The notes under the pieces are model-generated. The model was not told where the DNA came from. It was given only the letters and a program-made list of their open reading frames with translations, and searched no databases. The translations under genes were made by a program, and so were the position numbers. From NCBI RefSeq assembly GCF_901709675.1, contig NC_051087.1, positions 10,132,884 to 10,196,883 on the forward strand: 64,000 bases of DNA. The letters run 5' to 3'. Source of the stretch: Syngnathus acus (taxonomy: Eukaryota; Chordata; Actinopteri; Syngnathiformes; Syngnathidae). Below are positions 26,204 through 36,437 of this stretch, piece after piece; the first letter of the stretch is position 1; each line of letters begins with the position of its first letter.

Positions 26204-27886
26204 ACAGAACTGACTCTCAATTAATTAACTGATGGAAAACCATAAGGCTCCTATAAAAAACAAAATGAAGCTCCCTTCATGTCTCTGCAAACCTTTCGTC
26301 TTTGTCACTGGTTGGCTGTTAACCACAGCATGACACCTCCATTAATTAATTTAGGTCTATATGATCAGGCAGCATCTTGGACAGTTGCATCTGGCCTTAA
26401 ACCTCAGGGCACGCATGCCCCCAGGGCCCCATTTGGACTCTTATTAGTGGCCCTGCTTTGTGGTTATAATCAAACACAGTTGTTCACTGTGGCGTCAGAG
26501 TATTCTCCTGAGGCACAGGTTACATTACTGAAGCGCTGAGGCTGGGATGGATTGATGCTGGCTGCTTCAGTGTGGAGGAATACTGTAGACGAGTAAATCA
26601 TGCTGTAGCAGAGAGGTGAATAAAGAAATTCAGAGAAAATAGTAGCGTTCTCTAATCGGAAATGACGTAATTTTTCAACTCATTAGTATCGACAGGTTAA
26701 GATCAGAATTTTTTCTTGAAATTAAAAAAGCGACAAAATAATCTGGATAGATTAGTTTTATCACACACAGCAATGTGTTCTCTGAGCAAAACATCTTCCT
26801 TTCACACACAACGCGTTTGGAATTTGGTGTCACAAACTAATGGCCACAAGCTATTGTGCTCGTCTGCAGCTCATTAAAAAAAAGGAAGCAATCATTGAAA
26901 GGTAGAAACATTGTGCTTACGCAACCTATAGTTAAGGCCGAAAGACACTGTACCTAATGATGTGGCCCATGAGGTTATGTTAGTCCAATGAGTGGACAGA
27001 TTTATTCCGTGCAAGGTTAATACTTGCCATATGAATGTCATGCCATGTAAAACTTGAGCCAATAGACTCGTTTTAACTGCACGGGTATTGAAGGGAAATC
27101 AGGGAACACGTTAATCCAAGCGCATGGTTTATCTCGCAAGTTAAGCATATAGCTTTAGTACAAGGGGTCATATCCTTTGCGACTATGGCAATGCCACGCT
27201 AGCTGTCTTACTTAAAGTCTTTCTGTTCTCGTTTTGTGAGACAGACTGACAGGCAGACTGACTGACAGCCACTGCACAGTGCTAGACACTGAACGCTCTG
27301 TGAGGCTGAGCATCCAGATAAAAGCCTCTGCTCACATCACTTCGCTGTCACTCAGGGTTTCATACGCTTAACACACAAGCGGGGGCTCAGAAAGCGGGAG
27401 CTGCATGGCGACTGGGTGTCTGAACTTCCTTTACGCTCCCTTTGAGATGTTTGCAAAAAGGTCAAAGAGAGTCTGGGAGTGTCCAGGTAGACACAAGCGT
27501 CGCCTGCAGGCAACAACAGACCAAACCAATCCATTCATACATTTGATGGCATTTCAAATTCGACCCCTGCTGGAAGCTACGTGACGAACCACGGAAAATG
27601 TCAGTTTGCATTCACTCAGCTAATTTTGTGTATGCTGCAAATACACTCTGATCCGTCACATCAGAGCTCTTGCTGCCGGGTCCTTTACTGAAAAAAAAAA
27701 AAAAATCAAGGGGAGCATTCCACTGTGAAGGTGAGAGGACATTCTATTCAGGATCAACAAATTAACACCATGTGGAACTATCCGATGAACTTGAATGAAT
27801 TCAATAAATGCGCATCTTACAAGGCCATTCATGTCAGGTCATTTTGAAGGCATGCAAATTGTTTTGGCGGCAAGGTCAAAATAGAG

Positions 27887-28167
27887 CAGTGGTTCTTAAC
27901 CGGGGGTGCGAGTATGCTTCCTAGGGGGTGCGAGGATACCCTGGGGGAAATTTACAATTTTTCAGGGATAACTGAAAAAAGTGAAAAATTCTGGAAATCA
28001 AGAAGTCACTGTGTTAATTGGCATTAGGGATAATGCTAATTAAGCCTTATAGCTGTAAAGTAAACCAATTATTATTATAATAATTATTTAGGGTTGGGGT
28101 TAGGGGTGCGAGAACTGGTTGGTGAATTGAATGGGGTGCGAACAAGGAAAAAGGTTAAGAACCACTG
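27887..28167. mobile_element. non-autonomous hAT-type MITE (CAGTGGTTCTTAACC)
   Basis: It starts CAGTGGTTCTTAACCGGGGG and ends GGTTAAGAACCACTG, a 15-bp exact terminal inverted repeat. The flanks are AAATAGAG on the left (27,879-27,886) and CAATAGAG on the right (28,168-28,175). They match at seven of eight positions, the 8-bp target duplication expected of hAT transposons. GGGGTGCGA recurs inside near both ends. It is 281 bp and non-coding. Confidence 0.92.
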
Positions 28168-28352
28168 CAATAGAGGAAGGTCAACATTACACTTCAGCAA
28201 GTGGTGTGTGGTCCTGTTTAAGACGAAGCAATTTACTGGAACCGTTTTCCTGAAATTAGCAAAGGCTGATTGATTTGGTAACTAAAGCGCACTCTAGCAA
28301 ATGAAAGACAGGAAAGATTTGATGGAAGACGCGAGACAATATGCTGACTCAC

Positions 28353-28551
28353 CTCTGCAAACTGCAACCTGCTGAAAGTGCTTTCAGGAGGCTTGGTTAA
28401 CTTGAAGATCTTCTTAGGTGCCACCCAGGTCTCCATTGTCTCGAGTTTGCTTGTTGCTAGATTTGTGGCATGGTGCCTGACAAGGTAGCCCTGGAACTTA
28501 TCAGACTGGAAGTAGAAATGCACAGACACTGGGTGGCCCATGGGGAAATAC
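28353..28551 (-). CDS. xylt1: xylt1 exon W8
   Basis: The acceptor is TTCTCTGCCAG and the donor is GCAGAG|GTGAGT. The exon encodes [40 protein letters not shown] and [11 protein letters not shown] through RLQFAE. It matches the XYLT1 block YYPMGHPASVHLYF ... HHATNLAVSKLETLETWV. This is the start of the C-terminal xylosyltransferase domain. Confidence 0.98.
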
Positions 28552-30941
28552 CTGGCAGAGAATTTAGAGACGTTGTTAGCAAATAAAAAATAAATAAAAA
28601 ATCTGGAACTGTATATGCCAAGCAGTGGACCGTCAGTGAGCTTTGTGACAACAATATGTGATGGATAACAACATTCTGATCAATACATCTACATCTGGTG
28701 CATATATTATTATTAGTCCAAACATGGTACTACTTTATTTGACTTTTCTGCCCAAATTATTTTAAAAAGATACTTAGAAAAGACGTGAAAAGAAAACCAA
28801 TATATACCCAAGATTGCATGACCATTAAACTTATTCACTTATTCATTTACTGCCACTGATGATCAAATGTGACCAGTCCAAATCTGCCTTGCAACTGGGA
28901 TGTTTGGCATTCAAGGTGTAAAAAATATTTCACTGTTTTAACATCTTAATATTATCAGTGGGAAACATATTTTGACACTTGTATGACTGTTAACAATATA
29001 AAAATGTTACAAACTTTTGATGGTATTTTGTATTGAGTATTTATGATGGCAACAGCTTTACCCCTTGACCTGGCTCAGAAGAAATGGGACAGCTGAGACC
29101 ACAGCAATACAGAATAGTCATTCACATTAGTCATTGAAGTGGGCACGCACACACACACACACGGACAGACACACACCCACGCCCAGACACACACGCATTA
29201 ATTTGAACTGGGTCATTCAGTCAGCTGAAGCTGAAAGGAGGCCTTGCCCTCCTGATTGGTCTCTTTGTGAGTGTGCCTCCTCGTATACGTGTGGCCAGCC
29301 CTCGGGGTAGTACGAGTGACTTCTGGAAAAACAAAAAATGAGCCAGGATGGCCACTGCTGGGCAACAATCTGCAGCTGCTCTCAGCACACATCCTGACTC
29401 CGAGTTCTCCTCCCTTCTGCTCCTTAACATTCATTCGCAGACTTTTCCTTAAACAAGTGTGCAGGCCTACATTAACACACCCGCACTGGCCACCGCTGCT
29501 CCCCTGTGCCCGAGGCCTCATCAGTATTGTGCAGAAGGAGCCGGCCGGAGTCATCCCATAGCGGGAAATGCTCCGCTGACAAGCAGAACAGTAAATATTT
29601 GCACCCACAAGTAGAACCTCCTCGCCGCTGTAGCCTATTTGTATGTCTGCTTTCCATTCCTGCCGCTCTCCTCTGTTCTCACTTCACATCCTTTTCTTTG
29701 TCTCATCCCTCAGCTTTCATTACCCCCCTTTGCCCAGTCCTTTCCAAAAGACAGGGGGAACTGGTCAGAGTGTAGTCTGCACAGAAGCTCCATTCAGGCC
29801 TTTAAAGCAGTCACAGTGGGCTGCTAAAAGAGCCAAATCCCCTTCCTTGACGTGCTTTTCCATTGATGCATCTGCTGGTTGCACATCTCCATTCTACATG
29901 TCTGTATAATGTGTGCTGTGCCGGTTCAGGAAAATTTTGCATCTGTCAAATACTGATCGTAGCCTATAATAAATAGTCATTCAATATTAAAGGCTATCAT
30001 ATATATTTATGTCCAGAAGTATTTAGATAATGGCAAAAAAAATAACATGAGTGTTTTTCTGATTTTTGTTGAGTGTTTAGTCATTTTGGATTCATCTGTG
30101 GCATTACTCTCATTCTACTCATCTCTCTCTCTATATGTAAGATGTCTCTTTTTCTCTTTATCTGTAAGAAAAGGTGGCACCTTCCTTAGTAAGTTATCTT
30201 GAAAATGCAACAAAATATTGAAACAGAGGTCTTATGAGTGGTCAACCACATACCAGGAAAATGACAAGGCTAGTATTTTTTAAGTATTTTTCTTAATTTG
30301 TTTGACGAAAACCAACAACAAGAACAACTGTGATTGTCAGTAACAGAGCATCAATTTCTTTACTATAATGTCCACTCTACTCAGATGTGATGCCCAAGGT
30401 TAATTATTGGATAAAGGTCACGGGTAAAAAAATACTACCAATGATTAGCCCCTTTGGGTCAAAAGTAACAATCATTTCTAGGCATGTTTGTCAGCAGTTA
30501 TTTATTTATATATATATATATAGATTTTTTATCTCCATGCAAGTTTATTGGCGCAAAAAGAGCTGACATGAGATCTGAGGTAGTCTAACCAACCTTGACA
30601 CACCAAGATTAATCAGCATCAACACCCACACTAATACATATTGGCTAGGTGACATTAACTTTATGTTTTATTTAAGTAGGAAGAAACCAAAGCACCTTGA
30701 AGAAACCCACGCAGGCACAGAGATAATATGCAAATGTTATATTTCTACTGCATAGACTTGCCGTCATATCTTAGTCACAGTCCTTCAGCAAGTGCATTTA
30801 CAAGATCCCTCAGAGAGAAAAAAAAACACACTCAAAAAGTACTGTTGGATTTTCTTCTGGTCTATTTATTAGTGTTGGCTCGTGAGTGAACGATTCGGTC
30901 AAAAGAACGAATTGTTTCAGTGAACGAGAGTGAACGAATCA

Positions 30942-31396
30942 CTTCCTAAAGTGATTCGTTCTTTTTTCAGTTCATATGACTTCAACCAGTAGGTGTCGGT
31001 AATGCGCATTGAAGCTGGTGCCACCTCGCCGTAAAACAAAACGAAGAAGAAAATGACGTAACTTCCCGTTCACGAACGAGTGGTGAATTACATTTGGGTT
31101 CACCAACTGAACGGATCTGTGAGTGAACGCATCAGTGAGTGAGTGATTCGCAGTTCCAGTTCATCGCGAGAACGGATCAGTGAAGGAACAAATCCTGACT
31201 TTCCCGTTCGCGAGCGAGTCATTGGGTGAACTGCCTTCCCGTGCATCAACGGATCAGTCAGTGAACGTGTTGCGTCTCCTGGCATGAACTATGTAAACCA
31301 GAATGTAGATTTACGATTTGCCAAGGAAAGAAAACCACTCACTGAAACACCACTTCTTTTATGCGCGTTTTCTCCAAGCTAACGGCTAACTTTATT
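30942..31396. repeat. foldback outer arm, left
   Basis: This is the reverse complement of 35,981-36,437. It contains repeated GAACGGATCAGTGA, GTGAGTGAACG and CGAACGAG-type motifs. A perfect 13-bp hairpin at its edge (30,932-30,944 with 30,949-30,961) is present only on this side. Confidence 0.85.
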
Positions 31397-31740
31397 GTTA
31401 TTAGGAACACCTGAAAATGACGGCGTACCTAATGGAGTGTCCGAGTGACGTCACAGATCAAACAGCCAATCAGAAAGTGGGGGTGAGGGCGGGTGTGGCA
31501 CTTTTCACTTAAGCTTTTTCCCTAATGAAGTGGCCTGTGATTAGGTACACCTCATGAAAACTTCAATAGGTACACTACACAAGGTAAAAATAAATAAAAA
31601 CAATGAATCAATGAATAAGAAAGTGTAGCAAACAATTCTTATGATCAAATCTTTTGAGTGAACCGATTCTAAAGATTCAGTTCACTTGAGAACTGGACTG
31701 CACATGACTAGTACAAAAGAGTGCAGACGGCCCATGGATA

Positions 31741-32396
31741 CCAGGTCGAAATAGCCGACTGGTTAGTGACATGGGCTCTTGCTCGGAAGGGACTTTGTTC
31801 GATCCCAGGTGGGAGCATGTACCCAAGTGTCATTTTAGAATTGGAACCTCGTTGTGTATGCGTACGTATATGCAAACAAATGCAAGTATTTATGTGTAAA
31901 TACATAAGGCGGCCCCAACCCTAACCCTTCGCCTACCCTACTTTGAAACCCATAGCTACCAGGTCAAAATAGCCGACTGGTTAGTGACACGGGCTCTTGC
32001 TCGGAAGGAACTTTGTTCGATCCCAGGTGAGAGCATGTACCTAAGTGTCATTTTAGAATTGGAACCTCGTTGTGTATGCGTACGCATATGCAAACAAATG
32101 CAAGTATTTATGTGTAAATACATAAGGCGGCCCCAACCCTAACCCTTCGCCTACCCTACTTTGAAACCCATGGCTACCAGGTCGAAATAGCCGACTGGTT
32201 AGTGACACGGGCTCTTGCTCGGAAGGAACTTGGTTCGATCCCAGGTGAGAGCATATAACTATGTGTCCTTTTAGAATCGGAACCTCGCTGTGTACGCATA
32301 TGCAAACAAATGCAAGTATTTATGTGTAAATACATAAGGTGGCCCCAACCCTAACCATTCGCCTACCCTACTTTGAAACCCTATCCCTAGCTTTAA
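31741..32396 (+). repeat. three tandem 218-bp units with tRNA-like pol III boxes, left arm
   Basis: Units start at 31,741, 31,959 and 32,177 (period 218). Each begins CCAGGTC-AAATAGCCGACTGG. The A-box-like TAGCCGACTGG and the B-box-like GGTTCGATCCC (32,232-32,242 in the third unit, TGTTCGATCCC in the first two) are 33 bases apart. In the third unit CTTGG and CCAGG can pair around the TTCGATC loop as a T arm. The acceptor stem does not pair well. Each unit ends with GTATTTATGTGTAAATACAT and then CCCCAACCCTAACC. They look like tRNA-derived SINE heads arranged in tandem. Confidence 0.75.
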
Positions 32397-33019
32397 AGCC
32401 TGCTTTGAAACCCTAACTCTCTTCACCCTCCCCCTACACTACTAAAATGACGGTGTACTTAATGGAGTGTCTGTGTGATTCCCTCGTTAAGTGCACCTGC
32501 GTGAAAAGTTTTAGCTCCTGCAGAACGTGAAAATGAACAAATCTTTTCACGCAGGTGCGTTTAACGAGGGTAACCTGGAAAACATATTGGAACGCGGCCC
32601 CTCGAGGACTGGAGGTCGACACCCCTGGTTTAAGTGAAAAGTGCCACACCCGCCCTCACCCCCACTTTCTGATTGGCTGTTTGATCTTTGATGTCACACG
32701 GACACTCCATTAGGTACACCGCCATTTTCAAGTGTACCTAATAACAGGCCACTTTATTAGGGAAATATCATGGTCAAAGGTCACAGGTGTCAGGCTCTAG
32801 TCCTCGGGGCCGCATTCCAACATGTTTTCCAAGTGACCCTCGTTAACCGCACCTGCGTGAAAAGTTTTTGGTCACTTTCACGTTCTGCAGGAGCTAAAAC
32901 TTTTCACGCAGGTGCACATAACGAGGGAATCACACGGACACTCCATTAGGTACACCGCCATTTTCAAGTGTACCTAATAACAGGCCACTTAATTAGGGAA
33001 ATATCATGGTCAAAGGTCA

Positions 33020-33219
33020 CAGGTGTCAAGCTCTAGTCCTCGGGGCCGCATTCCAACATGTTTTCCAAGATCCCCTCGTTAAGTGCACCTGCGTGAAAAG
33101 TTTTAGCTTCTGCAGAACGTGAAAATGACCAAATCTTTTCACGCAGGTGTGTTTAACGAGGGTAACTTGGAAAACATATTGGAACGCGGCCCCTCGAGGA
33201 CTGGAAGTCGACACCCCTG
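33020..33219. mobile_element. hAT-type palindromic MITE inside the foldback core
   Basis: It starts CAGGTGTCAAGCTCTAGTCC and ends CTGGAAGTCGACACCCCTG. The two ends are imperfect inverted repeats that extend inward through GGGGCCGC, TTCCAACATGTTTTCC and CCTCGTTAAGTGCACCTGCG. It resembles fish hAT MITEs starting CAGGGGTGTC. An almost identical copy sits 558 bp away at 33,578-33,777. Truncated or opposite-orientation copies lie at about 32,465-32,630, 32,785-32,930, 33,338-33,485 and 33,896-34,043. Confidence 0.75.
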
Positions 33220-34141
33220 GTTTACGTGAAAAGTGCCACACCCGCCCTCACCCCCACTTTCTGATTGGCTGTTTGATCTGTGACGTCACACGGACACTCC
33301 TTTAGGTACGCCGCCATTGTGGCACTTTTCACTTAAACCAGGGGTGTCGACCTCCAGTCCTCGAGGGGCCGCGTTCCAATATGTTTTCCAGGTTACCCTC
33401 GTTAAACGCACCTGCGTGAAAAGATTTGTTCATTTTCACGTTCTGCAGGAGCTAAAACTTTTCACGCAGGTGCACTTAACGAGGGAATCACACGGACACT
33501 CCATTAGGTACACCGCCATTTTCAAGTGTACCTAATAACAGGCCACTTTATTAGGGAAATATCATGGTCAAAGGTCACAGGTGTCAAGCTCTAGTCCTTG
33601 GGGCCGCATTCCAACATGTTTTCCAAGATCCCCTCGTTAAGTGCACCTGCGTGAAAAGTTTTAGCTTCTGCAGAACGTGAAAATGACCAAATCTTTTCAC
33701 GCAGGTGTGTTTAACGAGGGTAACTTGGAAAACATATTGGAACGCGGCCCCTCGAGGACTGGAAGTCGACACCCCTGGTTTACGTGAAAAGTGCCACACC
33801 CGCCCTCACCCCCACTTTCTGATTGGCTGTTTGATCTGTGACGTCACACGGACACTCCTTTAGGTACGCCGCCATTGTGGCACTTTTCACTTAAACCAGG
33901 GGTGTCGACCTCCAGTCCTCGAGGGGCCGCGTTCCAATATGTTTTCCAGGTTACCCTCGTTAAACGCACCTGCGTGAAAAGATTTGTTCATTTTCACGTT
34001 CTGCAGGAGCTAAAACTTTTCACGCAGGTGCACTTAACGAGGGAATCACACGGACACTCCATTAGGTACACCGCCATTTTCAAGTGTACCTAATAACAGG
34101 CCACTTTATTAGGGAAATATCATGGTCAAAGGTCACAGGTG
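33026..34141. repeat. 558-bp near-identical tandem duplication
   Basis: 33,026-33,583 and 33,584-34,141 are nearly the same, with matching landmarks 558 bp apart: GGTCAAAGGTCA at 33,008, 33,566 and 34,124; TGACGTCA at 33,281 and 33,839. I noticed only isolated differences, such as CTCGGGG against CTTGGGG. This indicates a very recent duplication or an assembly artefact. Confidence 0.85.
33235..33288 (+). promoter_or_regulatory. promoter-like module (CACCC/GC box, inverted CCAAT, CRE), one of six copies
   Basis: The module contains CACACCCGCCCTCACCCCCA, then GATTGGC (inverted CCAAT) and a full CRE palindrome TGACGTCA. Further copies are at 33,793-33,846, 35,225-35,278 and 35,384-35,435, at 32,644-32,697 with a mutated CRE (TGATGTCA), and on the opposite strand at 31,444-31,501. 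Such boxes are typical of TATA-less promoters. Activity is inference only. Confidence 0.5.
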
Positions 34142-34354
34142 TCAAGCTCTAGTCCTTGGGGCCGCATTCCAACATGTTTTCCAAGATCCCCTCGTTAAGT
34201 GCACGTCATTTTCACGTTCTGCAGAAGCTAAAACTTTTCACGCAGGTGCACTTAACGAGGGAATCACACGCACACTCCATTAGGTACACCGCCATTTTAG
34301 TAGTGTATGGGGCGGGTGAAGAGAGTTAGGGTTTCAAAGCAGGCTTTAAAGCTA

Positions 34355-34983
34355 GGGATAGGGTTTCAAAGTAGGGTAGGCGAACGGTTCGGGTTGGGGC
34401 CACCTTATGTATTTACACATAAATACTTGCATTTGTTTGCATATGCGTACACAGCGAGGTTCCGATTCTAAAAGGACACATAGGTATATGCTCTCACCTG
34501 GGATCGAACCAAGTTCCTTCCGAGCAAAAGCCCGTGTCACTAACCAGTCGGCTATTTCGACCTGGTAGCTATGGGTTTCAAAGTAGGGTAGGCGAAGGGT
34601 TAGGGTTGGGGCCGCCTTATGTATTTACACATAAATACTTGCATTTGTTTGCGTATGCATACACGAGGTTCCAATTCTAAAAGGACACTTAGGTATATGC
34701 TCTCACCTGGGATCGAACCAAGTTCCTTCCGAGCAAGAGCCCGTGTCACTAACCAGTCGGCTATTTCGACCTGGTAGCTATGGGTTTCAAAGTAGGGTAG
34801 GCGAAGGGTTAGGGTTGGGGCCGCCTTATGTATTTACACATAAATACTTGCATTTGTTTGCGTATGCATACACGAGGTTCCAATTCTAAAAGGACACTTA
34901 GGTATATGCTCTCACCTGGGATCGAACCAAGATCCTTCCGAGCAAGAGCCCGTGTCACTAACCAGTCGGCTATTTCGACATGG
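34355..34983 (-). repeat. three tandem 209-bp units with tRNA-like pol III boxes, right arm
   Basis: These are the reverse-orientation counterparts of the left array. The tRNA-like parts are at 34,490-34,565, 34,699-34,774 and 34,908-34,983 (period 209). All three keep an intact GGTTCGATCCC B box and TAGCCGACTGG A box on the minus strand, so this arm has better pol III boxes than the left one. The 9-bp shorter period comes from a deletion in the TATGCGTACGCATATG segment in the two inner units. Confidence 0.75.
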
Positions 34984-35327
34984 GAGCCATGGGCCGTCTG
35001 CACTCTTTTGTACTAGTCATGTGCAGTCCAGTTCTCAAGTGAACTGAATCTTTAGAATCGGTTCACTCAAAAGATTTGTTCAAAAGAATTGTTTGCTACA
35101 CTTTCTTATTCATTGATTCATTGTTTTTATTTATTTTTACCTTGTGTAGTGTACCTATTGAAGTTTTCATGAGGTGTACCTAATCACAGGCCACTTCATT
35201 AGGGAAAAAGCTTAAGTGAAAAGTGCCACACCCGCCCTCACCCCCACTTTATGATTGGCTGTTTGATCTGTGACGTCACTCGGACACTCTATTAGGTACA
35301 CCGTCATTTTCAGGTGTTCCTAATAAC

Positions 35328-35980
35328 AGGCCAATTCATTAGGGAAAAATCATAGTCAAAGCTTAAATGAAAGTGAAAAGTGCCACACCCGCCCTATCCC
35401 CCACTTTCTGATTGGCTGTTTGATCTGTGACGTCATTCGGACACTCTATTAGGTACACCGCCGTTTTCAGGTTTGTTCACGAAGGTTCACCAGTGAGTGA
35501 CAGACAGCGTTGCTGCTATGCCAGCCGACACGTTATGTCGACATTGATGTTTTCATTTTGTATTTGTTGGATTGTAGTAGATGGTGTTATTATACCGAAT
35601 GTGTTTGTGTTTGAATAAAAGGTTGAAAAAAAAATCAGTTATGCCGACATTTGTTATTTTGGGGGACACCAACTCATATAAAAACGTAAAACACATAGTC
35701 ATATAAAGCAGTTAACCAAATGTCTGATTTTTATGTTTTAATTGGCGAATATAAAAACAAGGAATAAAACACCAGACACGTTTTAACAAATGTTTATTTA
35801 ATAATAATATTAAAAGTACATTTCAAACCAGCAATCCAATGTGAAATTGCAGTAGATATATTGGATAACAATAATTAGGCGTATACATGCACACACGTTA
35901 TTTTAAGTGTTATGAAATAAAGATTACCCAAAGAGAAGCATAATCTCCCCGTTTTTGCATAACGGAGCATCCCTTCATGC
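35328..35980. other. right-arm-specific 653-bp block
   Basis: It has no counterpart in the left arm. It begins with a further copy of the promoter-like module and then runs into unique sequence. That unique sequence carries a 63-residue open frame (35,427-35,618), AATAAA at 35,614 and a run of nine A at 35,626. The rest is AT-rich. It may be an insertion into the right arm or a deletion from the left. Confidence 0.7.
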
Positions 35981-36437
35981 AATAAAGTTAGCCGTTAGCT
36001 TGGAGAAAACGTGCATAAAAGAAGTGGTGTTTCAGTGAGTGGTTCTTTCTTTCCTTGGCAAATCGTAAATCTACATTCTGGCTTACACAGTTCACGCCAG
36101 GAGACGCAACACGTTCACTGACTGATCCGTTGATGCACGGGAAGGCAGTTCACCCAATGACTCGCTCGCGAACGGGAAAGTCAGGATTTGTTCCCTCACT
36201 GATCCGTTCTCGCGATGAACTGGAAATGCGAATCACTCACTCACTGATGGGTTCACTCACAGGTCCGTTCAGTTGGTGAACCCAAATGCAATTCACCACT
36301 CGTTCGTGAACAGGAAGTTACGTCATTTTCTGCTTCGTTTTGTTTTACGGCGAGGTGGCACCAGCTTCAATGGGCATTACCGACACCTACTGGTTGAAGT
36401 CACATTAACTGAAAAAAGAATGAATCACTTTAGGAAG
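35981..36437. repeat. foldback outer arm, right
   Basis: This is the mirror of 30,942-31,396, ending in AATCACTTTAGGAAG. The 74-residue open frame at 36,055-36,279 and the 61-residue frame on the opposite strand at 31,100-31,285 are the same sequence in the two arms. They are not genes. Confidence 0.85.

Larger units (their letters stand above)
23844..28352 (-). other. xylt1: xylt1 intron W8-W9
   Basis: 4.5 kb. It holds a dispersed repeat near 25,236 and two hAT-type MITEs (25,888 and 27,887), listed separately. No other feature was recognised. Confidence 0.8.
30870..36437. mobile_element. 5.5-kb composite inverted repeat (foldback) of unknown class
   Basis: Sequence from 30,942 onward is repeated in reverse complement ending at 36,437. 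30,942-31,396 pairs with 35,981-36,437. 31,397-31,737 pairs with about 34,987-35,327. The tRNA-like unit array 31,741-32,440 pairs with 34,300-34,983, and the core is a mosaic of inverted copies. The implied centre is near 33,365. The right arm has a 653-bp extra block (35,328-35,980). The unpaired 30,870-30,941 begins TAGTGTTGGCTCGTGAGTG and may be an element end lost on the right. In the best-read stretch (31,312-31,396 against 35,981-36,066) only a few differences in about 84 bases were seen. There is no long open reading frame, and I saw no clear target duplication. It could be a foldback-type transposon, nested MITEs, or palindromic rearrangement of older repeats. Confidence 0.85.

Noticed and set aside
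31741-32396. CRISPR-like direct repeats
   Set aside because: The repeat units are over 200 bp and contiguous with no unique spacers, in a vertebrate nuclear genome.
32434-34093. Five similar 71-72 codon open frames (MWHFSLKPGV / MWHFSRKPGV)
   Set aside because: They are translations of the repeated hAT-like palindrome in both orientations. There is no domain and no transcript structure, and they exist because the DNA is duplicated.
31741-34983. True tRNA genes
   Set aside because: The A and B boxes and a T arm are present, but the acceptor stem does not pair and no regular anticodon stem-loop can be drawn. The 218/209-bp repeating context fits a SINE-like repeat.
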